A stretch of 63,342 nt of DNA from Evernia prunastri (taxonomy: Eukaryota > Ascomycota > Lecanoromycetes > Lecanorales > Parmeliaceae): assembly GCA_003184365.1 (NCBI GenBank), contig NKYR01000159.1, positions 1 to 63,342 on the forward strand. Reading direction: 5' to 3'. A program made the translations under genes and the position numbers. Positions 30,373 to 42,065 of this stretch are shown piece after piece. Position 1 is the stretch's first letter. Every line of letters starts with the position of its first letter. The notes beneath the pieces are model-generated. The model searched no databases. It had not been told where the DNA came from and saw nothing but the letters and a program-made list of their open reading frames with translations.

Positions 30373-32244
30373 ATGCGTACCCTATTACCTCTTATTGCGA
30401 TCTTCATAATCCTTCCCTACGCATCCAGCGATGCGAGTCCTCTTGTGATGGAGATACCATGGAACACAACCCACTCTTATGGCCCCGACGGCCCGTGGCC
30501 AGTGGTAACGGTCCAAGTTGGCACCGTCGATGGTTATCCTGCAGGCACCCAGCCCCTGTCAACCGTCGATCTCCACCCCGGTGGGATATGGGAATCGATG
30601 ATATTCAGGAAAGCATATTGTAATACTGACGGCACAAACTATGGCGATGACTCAAGCCCATGCTTAGCAAACTATTCTGGATTATATTATGCGCTCGGCT
30701 CGGAGACCTTGAGGCAGAATTTCACAGATGCAGTGGGCTTGGTATGGCAGTGGGGGAGTTCTGCGGCGGAAAACGTGTTGGATGTGATGGCGATTCCGGC
30801 GCTGCAAGGGGCCTTTACAGTGTTCAACAGTACCATTTCCGCTGTGCAAGCTTGGCAGATCGAATTGCCGGATGGGACAAAGTATTCAGCACAAGTGGGT
30901 ACCCTCTCGTTGGGAGCGCCAGGTACAGGCATTCAACCATTCAGTGCTACTGTAACCGGACAGACGGTCCCAGGGTTTGCTAATGCACAGGGTACCGTGG
31001 CTAGTAATTCCTGGGGAATGCATTATGGATCAGCCTCGCTCAGTCTGGAAGGCTCGTTGGTATTCGGTGGGTACGATCAGACCAGAGTCTTGGGGGATAT
31101 AGGAGTCTTTGGCCTGGGTGCCGGTTCAGAACTAATGGCGAATCTGCTTGATGTTCAGATTGGCGTCGAGAACGGAACCTCGCCATTCAGTGAAGGCCTC
31201 TATACCGGCTTGCTGAAGCTGAATGCAAGTTTCAACGGGGTCCAGCCGGCTATTATCAACCCAATCCTACCCTACTTCTTCATGTCCCCGGAAACATGCC
31301 ATGCGATTGTTGAAAACCTGCCGGTAACATTTAATTCCCAGGTTGGATTGTACATCTGGGACGTAACGGATCCACAATACGAGAAGATCGTAAAGTCACC
31401 ATCATATCTCGCATTCATTTTCCAGAACGCAGAAAGCGGCAATCTCACTATCAAAGTGCCCTTCCAATTGCTGAATCTCACACTCGAGGCGCCCATAGTG
31501 GTGAAACCTCAGCAATACTTTCCATGTCGGCCCTTCTACGCCACTGATCACTCCGGCAACTACTTCCTGAGTAAGGCGTTTCTGCAAGCTGCCTTCATTG
31601 GCACGAACTGGGAAATTGGAAGATTCTTCCTGGCACAAGCTCCGGGACCGGGAGTCGGATCGTCTAACATCATACCGATCGACACGTACGCCACACCGAA
31701 CAGTACAGATCCCATTGAAAAATTTGGTGAGACATGGGCAAGAGACTGGACGGTGCTTTCCGATACCGGCAACAATAAGACTCTCACAATAAACCCCACT
31801 AGTGGAACAGTCGGACAACAAGGCACCTCGAACACCGGCAACGTCACGAATTCTACAGGAATTTCCACTAATGACACCAATGGACTTAAAGGTACTTCAA
31901 GTTCCGGTCTGTCAAGCAAGACCAAAGCTGGCGTATCAGTCGGAGCTACTGTAGGCGCTTTGGTCGTTGCTGGTATGATATTACTATATTGCCTACGCGT
32001 GCGTAAGACAGCTGTGCCGCGGCAGGATGAATCCACGTCTCAGGTGCGAAGTGACCGGATTTACAAATCTGATGGAAGGGCCACAGCGTACGAGGTTGGT
32101 CGTGGTCGTCCCCACGAGGCTGGGAGTGACTTGATTTACCAAACGGATGGAAAGGTCAAAGCGTACGAGTTTGGTCGTGGTCTTCCGCATGAGGCTGACG
32201 CCGACCACGAAATCTATGAGCTAGACGTCACAGTACCGCCTTAG
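30373..32244 (+). CDS. Pepsin-fold (A1-like) membrane protein, probably inactive
   Basis: Single exon, 623 aa from ATG 30373; the longer open frame upstream would bury the signal peptide, so this start is chosen. Signal peptide MRTLLPLIAIFIILPYASS is followed by a two-lobe aspartic-protease-like region: GPWPVVTVQVGT..., STVDLHPGGIWESMI, SLVFGGYDQTRV, then AIINPILPYFFMSPETC and a C-terminal strand. Active pepsins need D-T/S-G in each lobe. Here the first site reads DLHPG (Asp66 kept, T-G lost) and the second reads NPIL (Asp lost), so catalysis is unlikely. A Ser/Thr/Asn stalk and one TM helix (about residues 515-535) precede a cytosolic tail with two related ~28-residue repeats (IYKSDGRATAYEVGRGRPHE and the next unit). 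It may bind wall or peptide ligands; that is inference. Confidence 0.85.
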   Translation: MRTLLPLIAIFIILPYASSDASPLVMEIPWNTTHSYGPDGPWPVVTVQVGTVDGYPAGTQPLSTVDLHPGGIWESMIFRKAYCNTDGTNYGDDSSPCLANYSGLYYALGSETLRQNFTDAVGLVWQWGSSAAENVLDVMAIPALQGAFTVFNSTISAVQAWQIELPDGTKYSAQVGTLSLGAPGTGIQPFSATVTGQTVPGFANAQGTVASNSWGMHYGSASLSLEGSLVFGGYDQTRVLGDIGVFGLGAGSELMANLLDVQIGVENGTSPFSEGLYTGLLKLNASFNGVQPAIINPILPYFFMSPETCHAIVENLPVTFNSQVGLYIWDVTDPQYEKIVKSPSYLAFIFQNAESGNLTIKVPFQLLNLTLEAPIVVKPQQYFPCRPFYATDHSGNYFLSKAFLQAAFIGTNWEIGRFFLAQAPGPGVGSSNIIPIDTYATPNSTDPIEKFGETWARDWTVLSDTGNNKTLTINPTSGTVGQQGTSNTGNVTNSTGISTNDTNGLKGTSSSGLSSKTKAGVSVGATVGALVVAGMILLYCLRVRKTAVPRQDESTSQVRSDRIYKSDGRATAYEVGRGRPHEAGSDLIYQTDGKVKAYEFGRGLPHEADADHEIYELDVTVPP

Positions 32245-32538
32245 AGCACTTTTGGCATCAGTGAAACCCTCGATCGTTTGCCAATCAATACGCTTCTGTG
32301 GGAAATGGTTGAAAATGTAACGGACGCAGCCATGGTATAACTGTTCCTCACTCAGCAAAATTAACTTAAGGGTATTTAGGTGAATGGTCAACAAGAGACG
32401 TACTCAAACTATGTTCTTGGTAGAATGCCATTTGTAGGCTCAATTGGAAGCCTGACATTAAGCGATGGCGATCAGCATCATCAGGGTGCTGTCGCAACTC
32501 TTGGGGCTGTTGAAAGAACTTTCCTTCGGAACTGCACT
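32245..32538. other. Spacer, no gene seen
   Basis: 3' region of the pepsin-fold gene and sequence downstream of the minus-strand fragment ending at 32539. Confidence 0.4.
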
Positions 32539-32922
32539 TCAAGTTGCCGCGTTGGTTTCAGTAAGATTGTAGCATTGGGCCAGAAGGAACTCGTTCGCGG
32601 CGCAGTTGAACCTCTGAACATCCAGCGGAGGTCCTGAAGACGTTTCAAGAATCTCATCTCTGATCATGCTTATAAGCATCCACACTCGGCGCATAGTGCT
32701 AGTGTACGTTTTGCCATATCTGCACCAGCCATTTGGGTTGAATATGGTCCTGAGGTTTCTCGATTCCTCGCCTTCGGCCATAGTTTGGTCTTCGTCCAAA
32801 TCTAGGGGATGTTTGACTTGTAATGTAGCGACTCTATACAGGCGGTCTTTCCATGGGGAGCCTTTTGTCGATGTTCATGAAATAGCAGAAAAACCATCTT
32901 CCGAACTCTAAGACCATTTAGA
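32539..32922 (-). CDS. Hypothetical fragment, likely 3' exon of a larger gene
   Basis: An open frame from ATG at about 32922 reads MVLEFGRWFFCYFMNIDKGS, then PWKDRLYRVATLQ, HPLDLDEDQT, NLRTIFNPNGW and MRRVWMLISMIRDEILETSS, ending ETNAAT at 32539. Composition and conserved-looking Trp/Leu blocks make it more protein-like than any other frame here. It has no domain I can name and looks like the C-terminal half of a longer fungal protein. The N-terminal part may be the fragment at 33212-33499; I cannot find clean splice sites joining them, so the gene may be decayed. Confidence 0.4.
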
Positions 32923-33211
32923 GAAGGATATGGTAGTCTTTATGAGATACGCCAAAACAGCTTCACAGTAGAGCATTAATCCTGGACAACTTTTCGCGAC
33001 ATTTCCGAGGTTTTAAAGGTTTGGAAAAGTCAATACCTATTTAGGCCTTCATGTCTGCTCCGGAGTTACTGGCCTGAAATCCATTAGTATATTCACTAAC
33101 GCGTAGGTACCGGACATTGGAGCTTTCACCAAACCTTTGACAGCATTGACATGGTTGAACAGAGTCAAACCAGGCTCAGCACAATCTTTCGGTTCCTCTC
33201 CGCATTGTCTC

Positions 33212-33499
33212 TTATTTATTCCCCCTCGTCTTCGTCCGAGATTGGGTCCGTCCCTTCGTGCTAGAAGAAACAGAGCAATGGCTCATGGCATTTAATTTTG
33301 GCACATTCTTCCAGCCAAGATCGAGGATTGAAGGCTCTCTCGGGTAGCTCCCATACGTGGACCAGATCGGTCCATGATCATAACGACTGCTAGGCTGAGG
33401 ACACAACGCATCACACACTGTGAAGTAAGGATCAAGTGGTCGATCATAGATGGTTCGGCCCGGATAATTGTGCACTCTTCTAGACCCTTGGTCGAGTGA
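33212..33499 (-). pseudogene. Hypothetical protein fragment
   Basis: The minus-strand frame reads SRRVHNYPGRTIYDRPLDPY, FTVCDALCPQPSSRYDHGPI and WSTYGSYPREPSILDLGW, then degrades into low-quality sequence before a stop at 33212. The rich Tyr/Pro/Trp content looks like a real exon. No start codon or clean splice sites were found, so it may be an exon of the same decayed gene as 32539-32922. Confidence 0.3.
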
Positions 33500-34154
33500 G
33501 GATTATTCTCAAGGTTCCGCTTTTCGCATCCGCGAGGAACAGGGTTCGCGACATCATCCTCCTTCAACACGAGGATTTCTTGAGAAGAGGACCTCATGAG
33601 TCTTACCAAGCTTACTCTTTAAAGATTGTTGAGCAGGCTGACATTGATTGGTACAACTTTATAAGGCGTCCTTGTAGTATGTAGCCGGATATAGACGATT
33701 CTCTAATAAGGTCACCGCAATCAAGGTCCTAGATACCTAGCAGGCCGACCACACGCGACATTTCCAGCATCAGTCGATAGACGATGAGTATCAATATTGT
33801 CCGTACCAACCAATGAAACGCTTTTTACGCTTCCAGGTCTCCCACAGTGTGCTTGGACATCGGAGGTGGATGTTGAATTGCAGTCCTACTCAACATTTCT
33901 CTGATACATCGTCCACATTCCGGCAACACATGCTTGTACTTGAACTCGAAATTGCGACCAAGCCTAATAAGACTATAGTAATAGACTGGCCACGAAGCGG
34001 CATGATTGGTATGTAAGGACTAAGGAAAGGGTAGCGATTGGCATAGGATAGAAAACCGCACTAAGACAGAGGCCGTTACTAGCGTGTTTTATAAAACCAT
34101 ACATCCGAGCCTCTCCCTCCTCTCTTAACGCCAGAACCTTTGACAACCCCAAAC
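33500..34154. other. Spacer and promoter of the PIG-P gene
   Basis: No supported gene; short ORFs on both strands lack motifs. The leader before ATG 34155 is pyrimidine-rich (CTCTCCCTCCTCTC). Confidence 0.4.
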
Positions 34155-35367
34155 ATGGCGCCGCAAAGCAGAGGTCTGGCGGGCTCCTTGTCTCTTCAAA
34201 GCTTCGATCTCACGCAACCTATTACACCAGCCGAAGAGACACCCCGAGCTCTCGGGATAGAACACCCGCTCGAAAGCTCTTCCTCATCCGCCTACGGAGA
34301 CGAAGAAAAAGAGGAAGAAGAAGAGGAAGAAGAGGAGGAAGAGGAGGAAGAAGAAGAAGAAGGAGAAGAAGAAGAGGAGGAGGAGGAGGAGGAGGAGGAG
34401 GAGGAAGAAGAAGATGATGATGAAGAAGATGAAGAAGAAGACACAGACGACCCCACCACCCTCCCCCCCTCATCCACATCCACATCCCCACCCCCCTTCC
34501 TCCACCCCTCCCCCTCAACCCACCACCTCGCCCCCTTCGCCTTCGCCCCACCCTACTACAACCGCCCCCCGACGCCCCTCCCCGCCTCCCCCTCCCTGAC
34601 CTCGCTGCTGCGGCCCTCATTCTCGGTCTCGGCCTCGGTTTCGGCCGCGACGTCGCGCCCCACGACGCCGGACGGCAGCGGCGCCTCGGAGAACGACAAC
34701 GAGGAGACGCCCAACGACACGGAGGCGGCCGTGGCCAAGTCGGCGCGGATCGCGACGACGGTGCCGCGCGCGAGCCCGAAAGTGCCGACATACGAGTACT
34801 ACGGCTTCGTGCTGTATCTGCTGTCGTCGCTTGTGTTTTGTAAGTTTTGTGAAGGAGGGGATCCCGGATGAAGAGCGGGGTGAATAAAGCATCGATTGGA
34901 TCAACCCAACATGGGATGGAATGAATGGATGAGATGGGTATGAAAAGCAATGAACCGAGGCTAACACACAAACGCCAGTAACCTACCTCCTCTGGTCCTA
35001 CCTCCCCTCGCCCTTCCTGCACCAGCTCGGGATCCACTACTACCCGAACAGATGGTGGTCGCTCGCGATCCCCTCCCACCTCGTCATGACGCTCGTGTAC
35101 ATCTACGTCGCGCTCGCGTCGTACAACACGGGCTACCTGACGCTGCCGATGGGGGATATTGGGAACATTGTCGACGGGGCGGCGCACGTCGCGGCGCTGG
35201 ACGGGCAGGGGCGGATCATACGGCGGGGGGCGGAGGGATGGGGAGAGGTGGTGGGGGTGGGGAGGGGGCAGGCGGAGGGGGTGGAGTGGAGGGGGTTGTG
35301 GAGCGAGGGGACGGACGCGGTGATGGACGTGCCGGTTGGTGGGGTTTGTGAGATTTTGTATGGGTAG
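34155..35367 (+). CDS. GPI19: PIG-P / Gpi19, GPI-GlcNAc transferase subunit
   Basis: Two exons, 34155-34839 and 34979-35367 (139-bp intron, GTAAGT/CAG), give 357 aa. The PIG-P domain spans the junction: YEYYGFVLYLLSSLVFLTYL, LWSYLPSPFLHQLGIHYYPN, RWWSLAIPSHLVM and TLVYIYVALASYNTGYLTLP, i.e. two TM helices with the conserved P-x-RWW between them. PIG-P belongs to the ER enzyme that transfers GlcNAc to phosphatidylinositol, the first step of GPI-anchor synthesis, required for wall proteins. The first ~215 residues are disordered: an acidic run of some 55 Glu/Asp, then Pro/Ser-rich sequence. The luminal or cytosolic tail after the domain is Gly/Glu-rich. The extension is far longer than the yeast protein (about 140 aa). 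Confidence 0.93.
34305..34445 (+). repeat. GAA/GAG microsatellite encoding a Glu tract
   Basis: About 140 bp of GAA, GAG and a few GAT codons encode the polyglutamate/aspartate run near residues 52-98 of the PIG-P protein. The interruptions (GGA, GAT) make it an impure trinucleotide repeat. Confidence 0.95.
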
Positions 35368-38300
35368 GGTAGGGGGCGGATTGGTGGGAGCGGTTCGTTT
35401 CTTGAGTGCGATGGGAACGAGGAGCTGCTTCTGAATGCAACAGTTCTTGTAGCCTGCTTTCTACGAAAACCCCGTATAGAGACCCCCTCCCATCCCATCC
35501 CATCCCATCCCAAGCCCAATGAAGCCAACAGCCCAACCCAAACAACCCTTTCCCCCCTTCACAGCAGACCCGACCTTACCACCGCATCCTCCCCCAGCAC
35601 ATCTCCCAGCGCACACTCGGCATCAGGAAATACCACTCTCAACACCTCCTCGCGCCAGGAACCACCCCACCAGCCATGCCGCTCGCTCCCCACCCAATCT
35701 CCTATCCTCACCCTTCCCCCTCCAGAGAGAGAGAGAGAGAGAGAAAAAGCACCTGCACTTCCACCCCCTTCCGCGGCGCGCGATATCACTGCATGCGTAG
35801 CCACTCGCTGCAACACTGCACGCCCCATCCAGTCGCTGCAGGCTCCGTTTCCGATTCCCCTGCGGACACTAACCCCATCCCTCTTGCAGCACCGACTCCA
35901 GTCCTCTCTCCTCCCCGTGCCACACCATCCCCAAGCCCCTCCAGCACCAGTACCAGCACCAGCACCCATCAACCCTACCCTCCCTCAGCGCCCTCGCCCG
36001 CAAGCAGCAGCCCCAACCGATGCACCCCCCGCTGCGTCTCAAGTCCCAACTTCTTCCTCCTTTGCCGTCTCGCGGAAGGACCAGAGGCCGGGGGCATCCT
36101 GCGTCGCTCCGGTCATTTCCCACGGCGAGGGGTGGGGGGGGGGGGGGGGGCGAATTGCAGATGGGGGAAGGGAGGGTTCGGGATCTGGCGGTGGCGGTGA
36201 CGGTGGCGGTCTTTGTCGGGCTAGAAGAGAGGAGAAGAGTAGAGAGGAGGGAGGAGGGGTTGCGCGGGCATGTTGACGTGGACGTGTGTGATCGAGCGAG
36301 GGGCGAGGCGGGTTGGGGTGGATGGGGCTGATGCTTGCGGGTGAAGCTGAAGAGGTTGGGGCGGCGGATACGTGTTGGTGGCGTAGGGTAGAGTAGAGTA
36401 TGTCGATGACCTCGTTGGGGGTGGCTTCGGTCAGGTTTTGACGGGGCTCATTTGAACCGTGTCTCGCATCCTACTTGGTTGGGCCGTGATCATTGTCCGC
36501 CGTTGCCATTCATGCTCCATTAACGATTGTGTATGAATCGTGGGTGCTTCCAAAGAAGGTTGAGATGGCTTGGTACCTCATCGCGGAGAACGTAGACGTA
36601 GATCATGCGGTGGATTCCGTATGACATGTTTGCGAAGAAGTCATCACCACCTTGGGACTGCTGTTGCCGTTGCGTGGTCAGGAACGGTGTCTATGTTCCT
36701 TCGGCCTTTTGGAAAGGGGTTCTGGGATTGCAATTTTTTTTTCCGTGCTGCTTTCGGCTGTGAAGTGTGATAGGGGGCGCGGTAGTGATGCCTTTATTGG
36801 GAGGTAGGAATCCGTCTTACGGGTGCGAGATGTTGGTTGGATGAATGAATGCTCTTTCAGGGGCAAGGCGGTGTGATATCTGCTGAATTCATACCTAAAC
36901 TGGGGATGCAAGTTGGTAAGGAGTACGGAGTAGGGTGAAAAAGAATTTCGCGTTCCTCGGTACCCGGAGGCTACATCCAGCCGAGCCCCCCTGGTTGGGA
37001 ATTCACACATTGGCCTCATGGTCTCTGTCCATTATGCATTGATTATAGGTTTCTTCGCAAATGCCAAGTCCGACTCGCGCAAAGTGATGAGGGTGAAAGC
37101 TCATCCGCAGGCAAGACGCAGGCAAGAAGCGCTAGTGGATACAACATGAGGCAAGGCTACTGCAACGCGACATCATGGGATTCTGATCCTGCAGATTTGA
37201 GACCCCGAGCAGGCCCGTCCAACTGCCCAGGGCATTCTGAAAACAGAGGTCTTGGTGGTTTTGGGTTTCAGAGCTAGACTATTTGGGCAGTATGCTGAAG
37301 CATGTCCGTGATGTTTAAGGGATAGGATAGAGGCGCTGGGGAGGGTATCTGAGGCAGGTTGATTTTGAACCTATCAAGACATGTTGAGAAAATGGGATGT
37401 TCCGTTCCGCCGAATGATCGATATGGCGCTGACAGACCCGTTCAGGGGGGCTCAGGAGGGTAAAGGAGGGGGCGAATGATATCGATTGAGAGAGAAAATG
37501 GAAAGAATAAGAAGTCGAAGAGAAGCGAGAAAAGCAAGATGACATAATAAATGTCAATCGATAATCGATAATCGAATACATGAATTATCTAGATAAAAGG
37601 ATTTTCAAAGAAAAGGGGTGTGGAGGGGGAAACGAGATAAACGATCAAAGATAAAAGATGAAAGATGAAAGATGAAAGATGAAAGAGAGAGGGTTCGGGA
37701 GCTAAAGAATGCGGGCGTTGCGTCCCGTCTTCGCCGTTTTTGACAGGCTGTGCCTCTTCCTTTTTCTTAATTATCTTAATTTCTTGTTAGAATATAGAAT
37801 ATAGAAAAGAAGAGAAGAAGAAAAGAAACACACCAAAAAAATAATGCTCTCACCCAATCATCTCCATCTCCATCTCCTGCAACAGTATCGACAAAATACA
37901 AATAACGTCTGCAATGCAAAAGCACATGTTTGCAGGAAACCCCTTGCACCATCGCATCGCATCGCCTCCAACTGCGAAACTTCCAACTCACCTCGTTTCC
38001 CGGGAACCCCAAGTCCAAAGTTGCACGAAAAACTTGAAAACAAGATAAATGATTGTAGCGGTTGCAGCGGAAGCGACCTCGCGTTAGTAGCTCCGCCTAT
38101 CGAACCACCGAACCCACCTCCCTTCCGACAGCTGTCACTGGAGCGCCAAGATGATATAGACTTCTCGAACCTTCCTTAGTTCGCGCCCCCCTCTCCCTTC
38201 TCTCTCTTTTGGCTTGCGGATAAAGCGTCAGGGTGCATTGACGTGCATGAATGTGGGTAGGCGTGCAGAAGAAGGGCGTGCAGGGAACCTGGTACCTCTG

Positions 38301-38613
38301 AAGTCTGTGCGGCTCTCGCGCTCGACGGGGTATCCCGTACATCCCTCGCCAGATCCCAGATCTCGTCCTTTCGCAATTGACTTTTGATGTGACAACGCAT
38401 TCGGGCTGCCCCTGTCGCCCATTCCAATAAGATGCCCAGATGCCCCAATCTTTGCCCCCCCTCTCCCTTCAATCGCCTCGACGCGACGTGCTCCCTGCTC
38501 TGCCCGTTGCCTCCTTCTGCTCGTTGCCCTTTTTTGCATTTCCTCTTCTTCTTCCCTTCTTGCAATCTTTTTCATCCACACTTTTTCTTTTTTTTCTTAG
38601 GGAGCCACCAAAA
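35368..38613. other. 3.2-kb gene-free region with simple repeats
   Basis: No ORF here has recognisable content. It includes CATCC pentamers at about 35488-35512, an AGAGAG run at 35727-35742, a C-rich-to-G-rich switch at about 35500-36340 with an 18-base G tract near 36132-36149, a TGAAAGA heptamer run at about 37656-37690, and a TTTTTTCTT leader ending in TTAG at 38600, which could be the acceptor of a 5'-UTR intron for the next gene. Confidence 0.5.
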
Positions 38614-39890
38614 ATGCTGGACGGAAATCCGAGAGGGGAGCTCGTCATCAAGGTGACCATTGCCTGCGGGATCCTCGAAACCCTCGCCGTCTGTCTACGA
38701 CTCCTCGCGCGATGGAGGAGCAAAGCAGCTTTCGCCGCTGACGATTGGTGGATTGTGGCGACCTTGATACCTTCGTATGCCATGCTCGCCGTGGGCTGTC
38801 TGATGGTCACAATTGGTGGTGGTGGTCGACATGCTGCAACCCTGAGCATGTATCAGATCGAGACCTTCCTGAAGGTAAAACACATTCAATCTCAGGATTT
38901 CGAGGGCCCTGCTAACCCAAACCGCCAGACCGTCAGTGCCGCCCTAATTGCCTACGCCTTCACGATCCTCATGGTCAAAATATCCATCTTGCTCATGTAC
39001 CGCCGGATATTCGACACCGAGGCCTTCAAGAAAGCTACGTGGGTGGTCGGCACGGCATGCGTGGCGTGGGCCATAGCGGCCATCTTCTGCCTCGTATTCC
39101 AATGCCAACCCTTTTCCGGAATGTGGAACCCGGAAGACACCTTCACGGACAAGTGCATAAACCTGCAGTCCTACTACCGGGCCGTCGCATCCTCCAACAT
39201 GGCCCTGGACGTGATCATCCTGTGTATGCCGCTGTACATGGTCTGGAGGTTGAAGCTCGAAGCCAGCCAGAAGCTCATGCTGTCCGGCATCTTCGCCTTG
39301 GGCGGTTTGGTCTGCGTGGCCAGCCTGATGCGCATCATAACCGTCCAACTGATAAAAGGGGCCGATCTGCCATGTAAGCCTGCCCACCCACTCACCATGT
39401 CCAGTCCCAACATCCCCAGATAAAAAGCCAACAAACTGACAAATCCCTTCCTATCCTCCCAGACTCCCTCACGACGCCCTACATGTGGAGTCAACTCGAG
39501 CCCACCATGGCCGTCGTCTGCGCCTGCCTGACCACCTACCGCCCCCTCTTCGCGGGCCTGCACCTGAAATTCCTCAGCACCTTCAGCCGGGGCAAGCGGT
39601 ACTCGTCCCGCGCCAACGACAACGACACCTTCATCGACGTGGCGCCCAACAGCCGGCGCTCGTCCCGCTGGTCCCGCTCGACCCGGGGCGGCCCCCGGGC
39701 CGCGAGCGACAACCGGGAGCTGCTCCGCTTCGAGCGCATGAACAACCAGGGGACCAAGGGCGGGCTGCACGTCGTCAACCTGACGGGGGTGGGGTACACG
39801 CCGCCGGCGTCGGGGGCGCTGTCGCCGGGGAGGGAGGACTACGGGTTCCCGGGGTCGCCGGTGCTGAAGAAGGGGGATTCGTTTGTATGA
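38614..39890 (+). CDS. Fungal rhodopsin-like seven-TM membrane protein
   Basis: Three exons, 38614-38874, 38929-39373 and 39463-39890, give 377 aa. Seven hydrophobic segments follow the SAT4/Pth11-like fungal rhodopsin-fold pattern: ELVIKVTIACGILETLAVCL, RLLARW...ADDWWIV after TM1, LIAYAFTILMVKISILLMYR, W-VVGTACVAWAIAAIFCLVF, then FQCQPFSGMWNP, NLQSYYRAVASSNMALDVII, LSGIFALGGLVCVASLMRII and MWSQLEPTMAVVCACLTTYRP. The FQC-P-x-x-x-W motif and the LEP-x-x-x-V motif are family marks. The retinal Lys of true rhodopsins is not expected. The cytosolic tail is Ser/Arg/Gly-rich. The role in this family is mostly unknown, with some Pth11-type members acting in surface sensing. No CFEM domain precedes it. 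Confidence 0.9.
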
Positions 39891-42065
39891 TTATGGATGG
39901 ATGAAAGAGAAATGAAAAGAGAGAAAGAAGAAAAAAAGGGGAAAAAGGGAGTCAGGGGGGGGAGACAAGGGGGGAACAACAAGGAAGGCTTTCCTGTCGG
40001 TCCGGGGCGACGATTCTTCCTTAATAACTTATAGACGGAACAGTTTCACAACATTCAGTCGAGCGACGACAAATGTAGGTATATCTTCCCCCTCCCACAA
40101 TCTCATCTGATCTCCATGCCACACCATACCTATCATGACCTGAGCAAACCCAAGTCCAAACCCGCCTTCCAACAAACACCTTCCTCTTCGCTCCCCCCTC
40201 TGCAATCCTCACGAAAAACGACAGAACACAGCCCACAGCCCCGCGAGCCCTATGCCCCTTCTCTCCCTCCTTACCACCCAGCTCCCCACCGCTTACACAG
40301 AAAGTCGGCCGTCAACCACCTGCTCCAGCCCACCAAAAGACGCGTGGGGAAATCCCGTCCCGTGGGAGCCATGACCTGCTTACTACCATCTTCAGCACAG
40401 GACCGAAGTAGCGGGATGAAGTTGAGAGAGACGTCCAAATACCGTATCGCATACCAGGTCCGTAGAGACGAGGAGCGGACGTGGATGGGATGGATGGGGG
40501 GGAGGTAAGATGGGCGGGGTACGGGAGGTGGGTTTAGATATAATAGGTATCTTTATCTGGATAAGGTACCTGGGTAAGTAAGTAGAACTAAGCAAATGTA
40601 CTGAGATAAACTTGTTATCCCGATCCATCCCATCTCATTTCATTCTCATCTCATCTTGATCTGATCAAAAAACCGATCTCATCTTATTCCATCTCATCTC
40701 ATCTCATCACACTCCTCAGCCCAGCGCCACGTCTGGTGGTTTCTCCCTTCGTTATGTTGCATCCTCACCTTCAAAACAACACGCGCAACAAACGTGGGTG
40801 CTCTCTCCCTAAATTCCCCCCCTTTTCAAACCCTCGCCCAACTCCACATATTGTTATTCGACGGATATTGACGGTTTAGCGTGCGCTCACTGTGACTACC
40901 CTGTGGTCTCGTGAGGAGCTCTCGGTGTTACAGGTTTGATAGGTAGATATAGCTAAACAGACGGGCCCAGCTCCCTGTTCCGACTACTACAACTACCTAG
41001 AGTAGAGTGGCCAGTCCCCATCTCCGTGCAAGAGGTGTCAACCCGGCCGCGTCTATCGGTAGTACTCCGTAGGCGACTATAGATAGGTTACCTCCCATAA
41101 TATATATCTCCCCAACCCACTTCCCCGCACCGCACCGCACCGTACCTTACTCACACAACAGTACTACACAACACTTATACACCCATCCACCCATCCATCA
41201 GAAAACCAAGACGAACATCGTTTCCAAACCCCACCTCTCGATGCTCTCGTACCTAACACATCTAACACTCACGCCAGAGAGCGGCATGAGTCCGTTTCCG
41301 CCCCCATCCTTTCACTTGAGAACATATAGATAAAGTAGTAGACCGTGAGACAGACTTCCACCAACTAGAGGGGACGAAAACGAGCGGTGGTGACGAGGAC
41401 CTTACTTACTGATGGAAACATGCTATGACTTTCGTGCTGGCACATACGAGATAGATAGAAACGCCCGTGTGCGCGGATACGACATGGGTTAATGTAATAC
41501 TCGTGAGACAAAGAAACCCTATTAGCGGCATACGGAACAGCTGCCCCATCATTCATCACATCACTATCTCAACAAATTCTCCACCCACTCACCCACGTAG
41601 CGCCCAAGCCACGGCAGAAAAAAAGGAGAAGTCGTGTAGCCATTCAACGACCCAAACCCCCGCTCAAGCCTCTCACAATCAGATCATCATTCGCTGTGAA
41701 CGCGCTCGAAGCCGCCATGTCTACGGGGAGGAAAACAGAAAAACACGCACAAGCCACGTCGCCCGCAGCCCAGAATCACAGCGAGCCCAGCATCGCCTGC
41801 CATACCCAAGGAGGAAGCGGACCTCCCAGGAGAGATACGATATTCCACCAACAGCAGCGCCAGCCCCGCCCAAACCAATCATCGACCGAAACTGCTTTAG
41901 GAGGGCTCGACTGCCAAACGTCGCCACATCTTCCGAACCACGTCTCGTTCCCGAAAAAAACGCCGGCGAAAACCACACAGAACGGCCGTTATAGCTGTTC
42001 TCCCGTCGTCAAAAAAGGGTACTCCCTGCCTTGCCACCCCCCCCTTTCAAGCCTGGACCCCCCTT
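39891..42065. other. 2.2-kb gene-free region
   Basis: ORFs are short, overlapping and unsupported. Visible structure: repeated CATCTCATCTCAT words at about 40628-40712 and CACCGCACCGCACCG near 41126-41140. The right end is the 3' region of the minus-strand secreted gene. Confidence 0.45.

Noticed and set aside
34222..35187. 321-aa minus-strand frame with poly-Leu/Arg
   Set aside because: Antisense shadow of the Glu tract and GC-rich PIG-P gene.
35500..36340. Several frames of 100-170 aa in the GC-rich block
   Set aside because: Pro/Ser- or Gly-rich translations of biased sequence in all frames, no conserved content.
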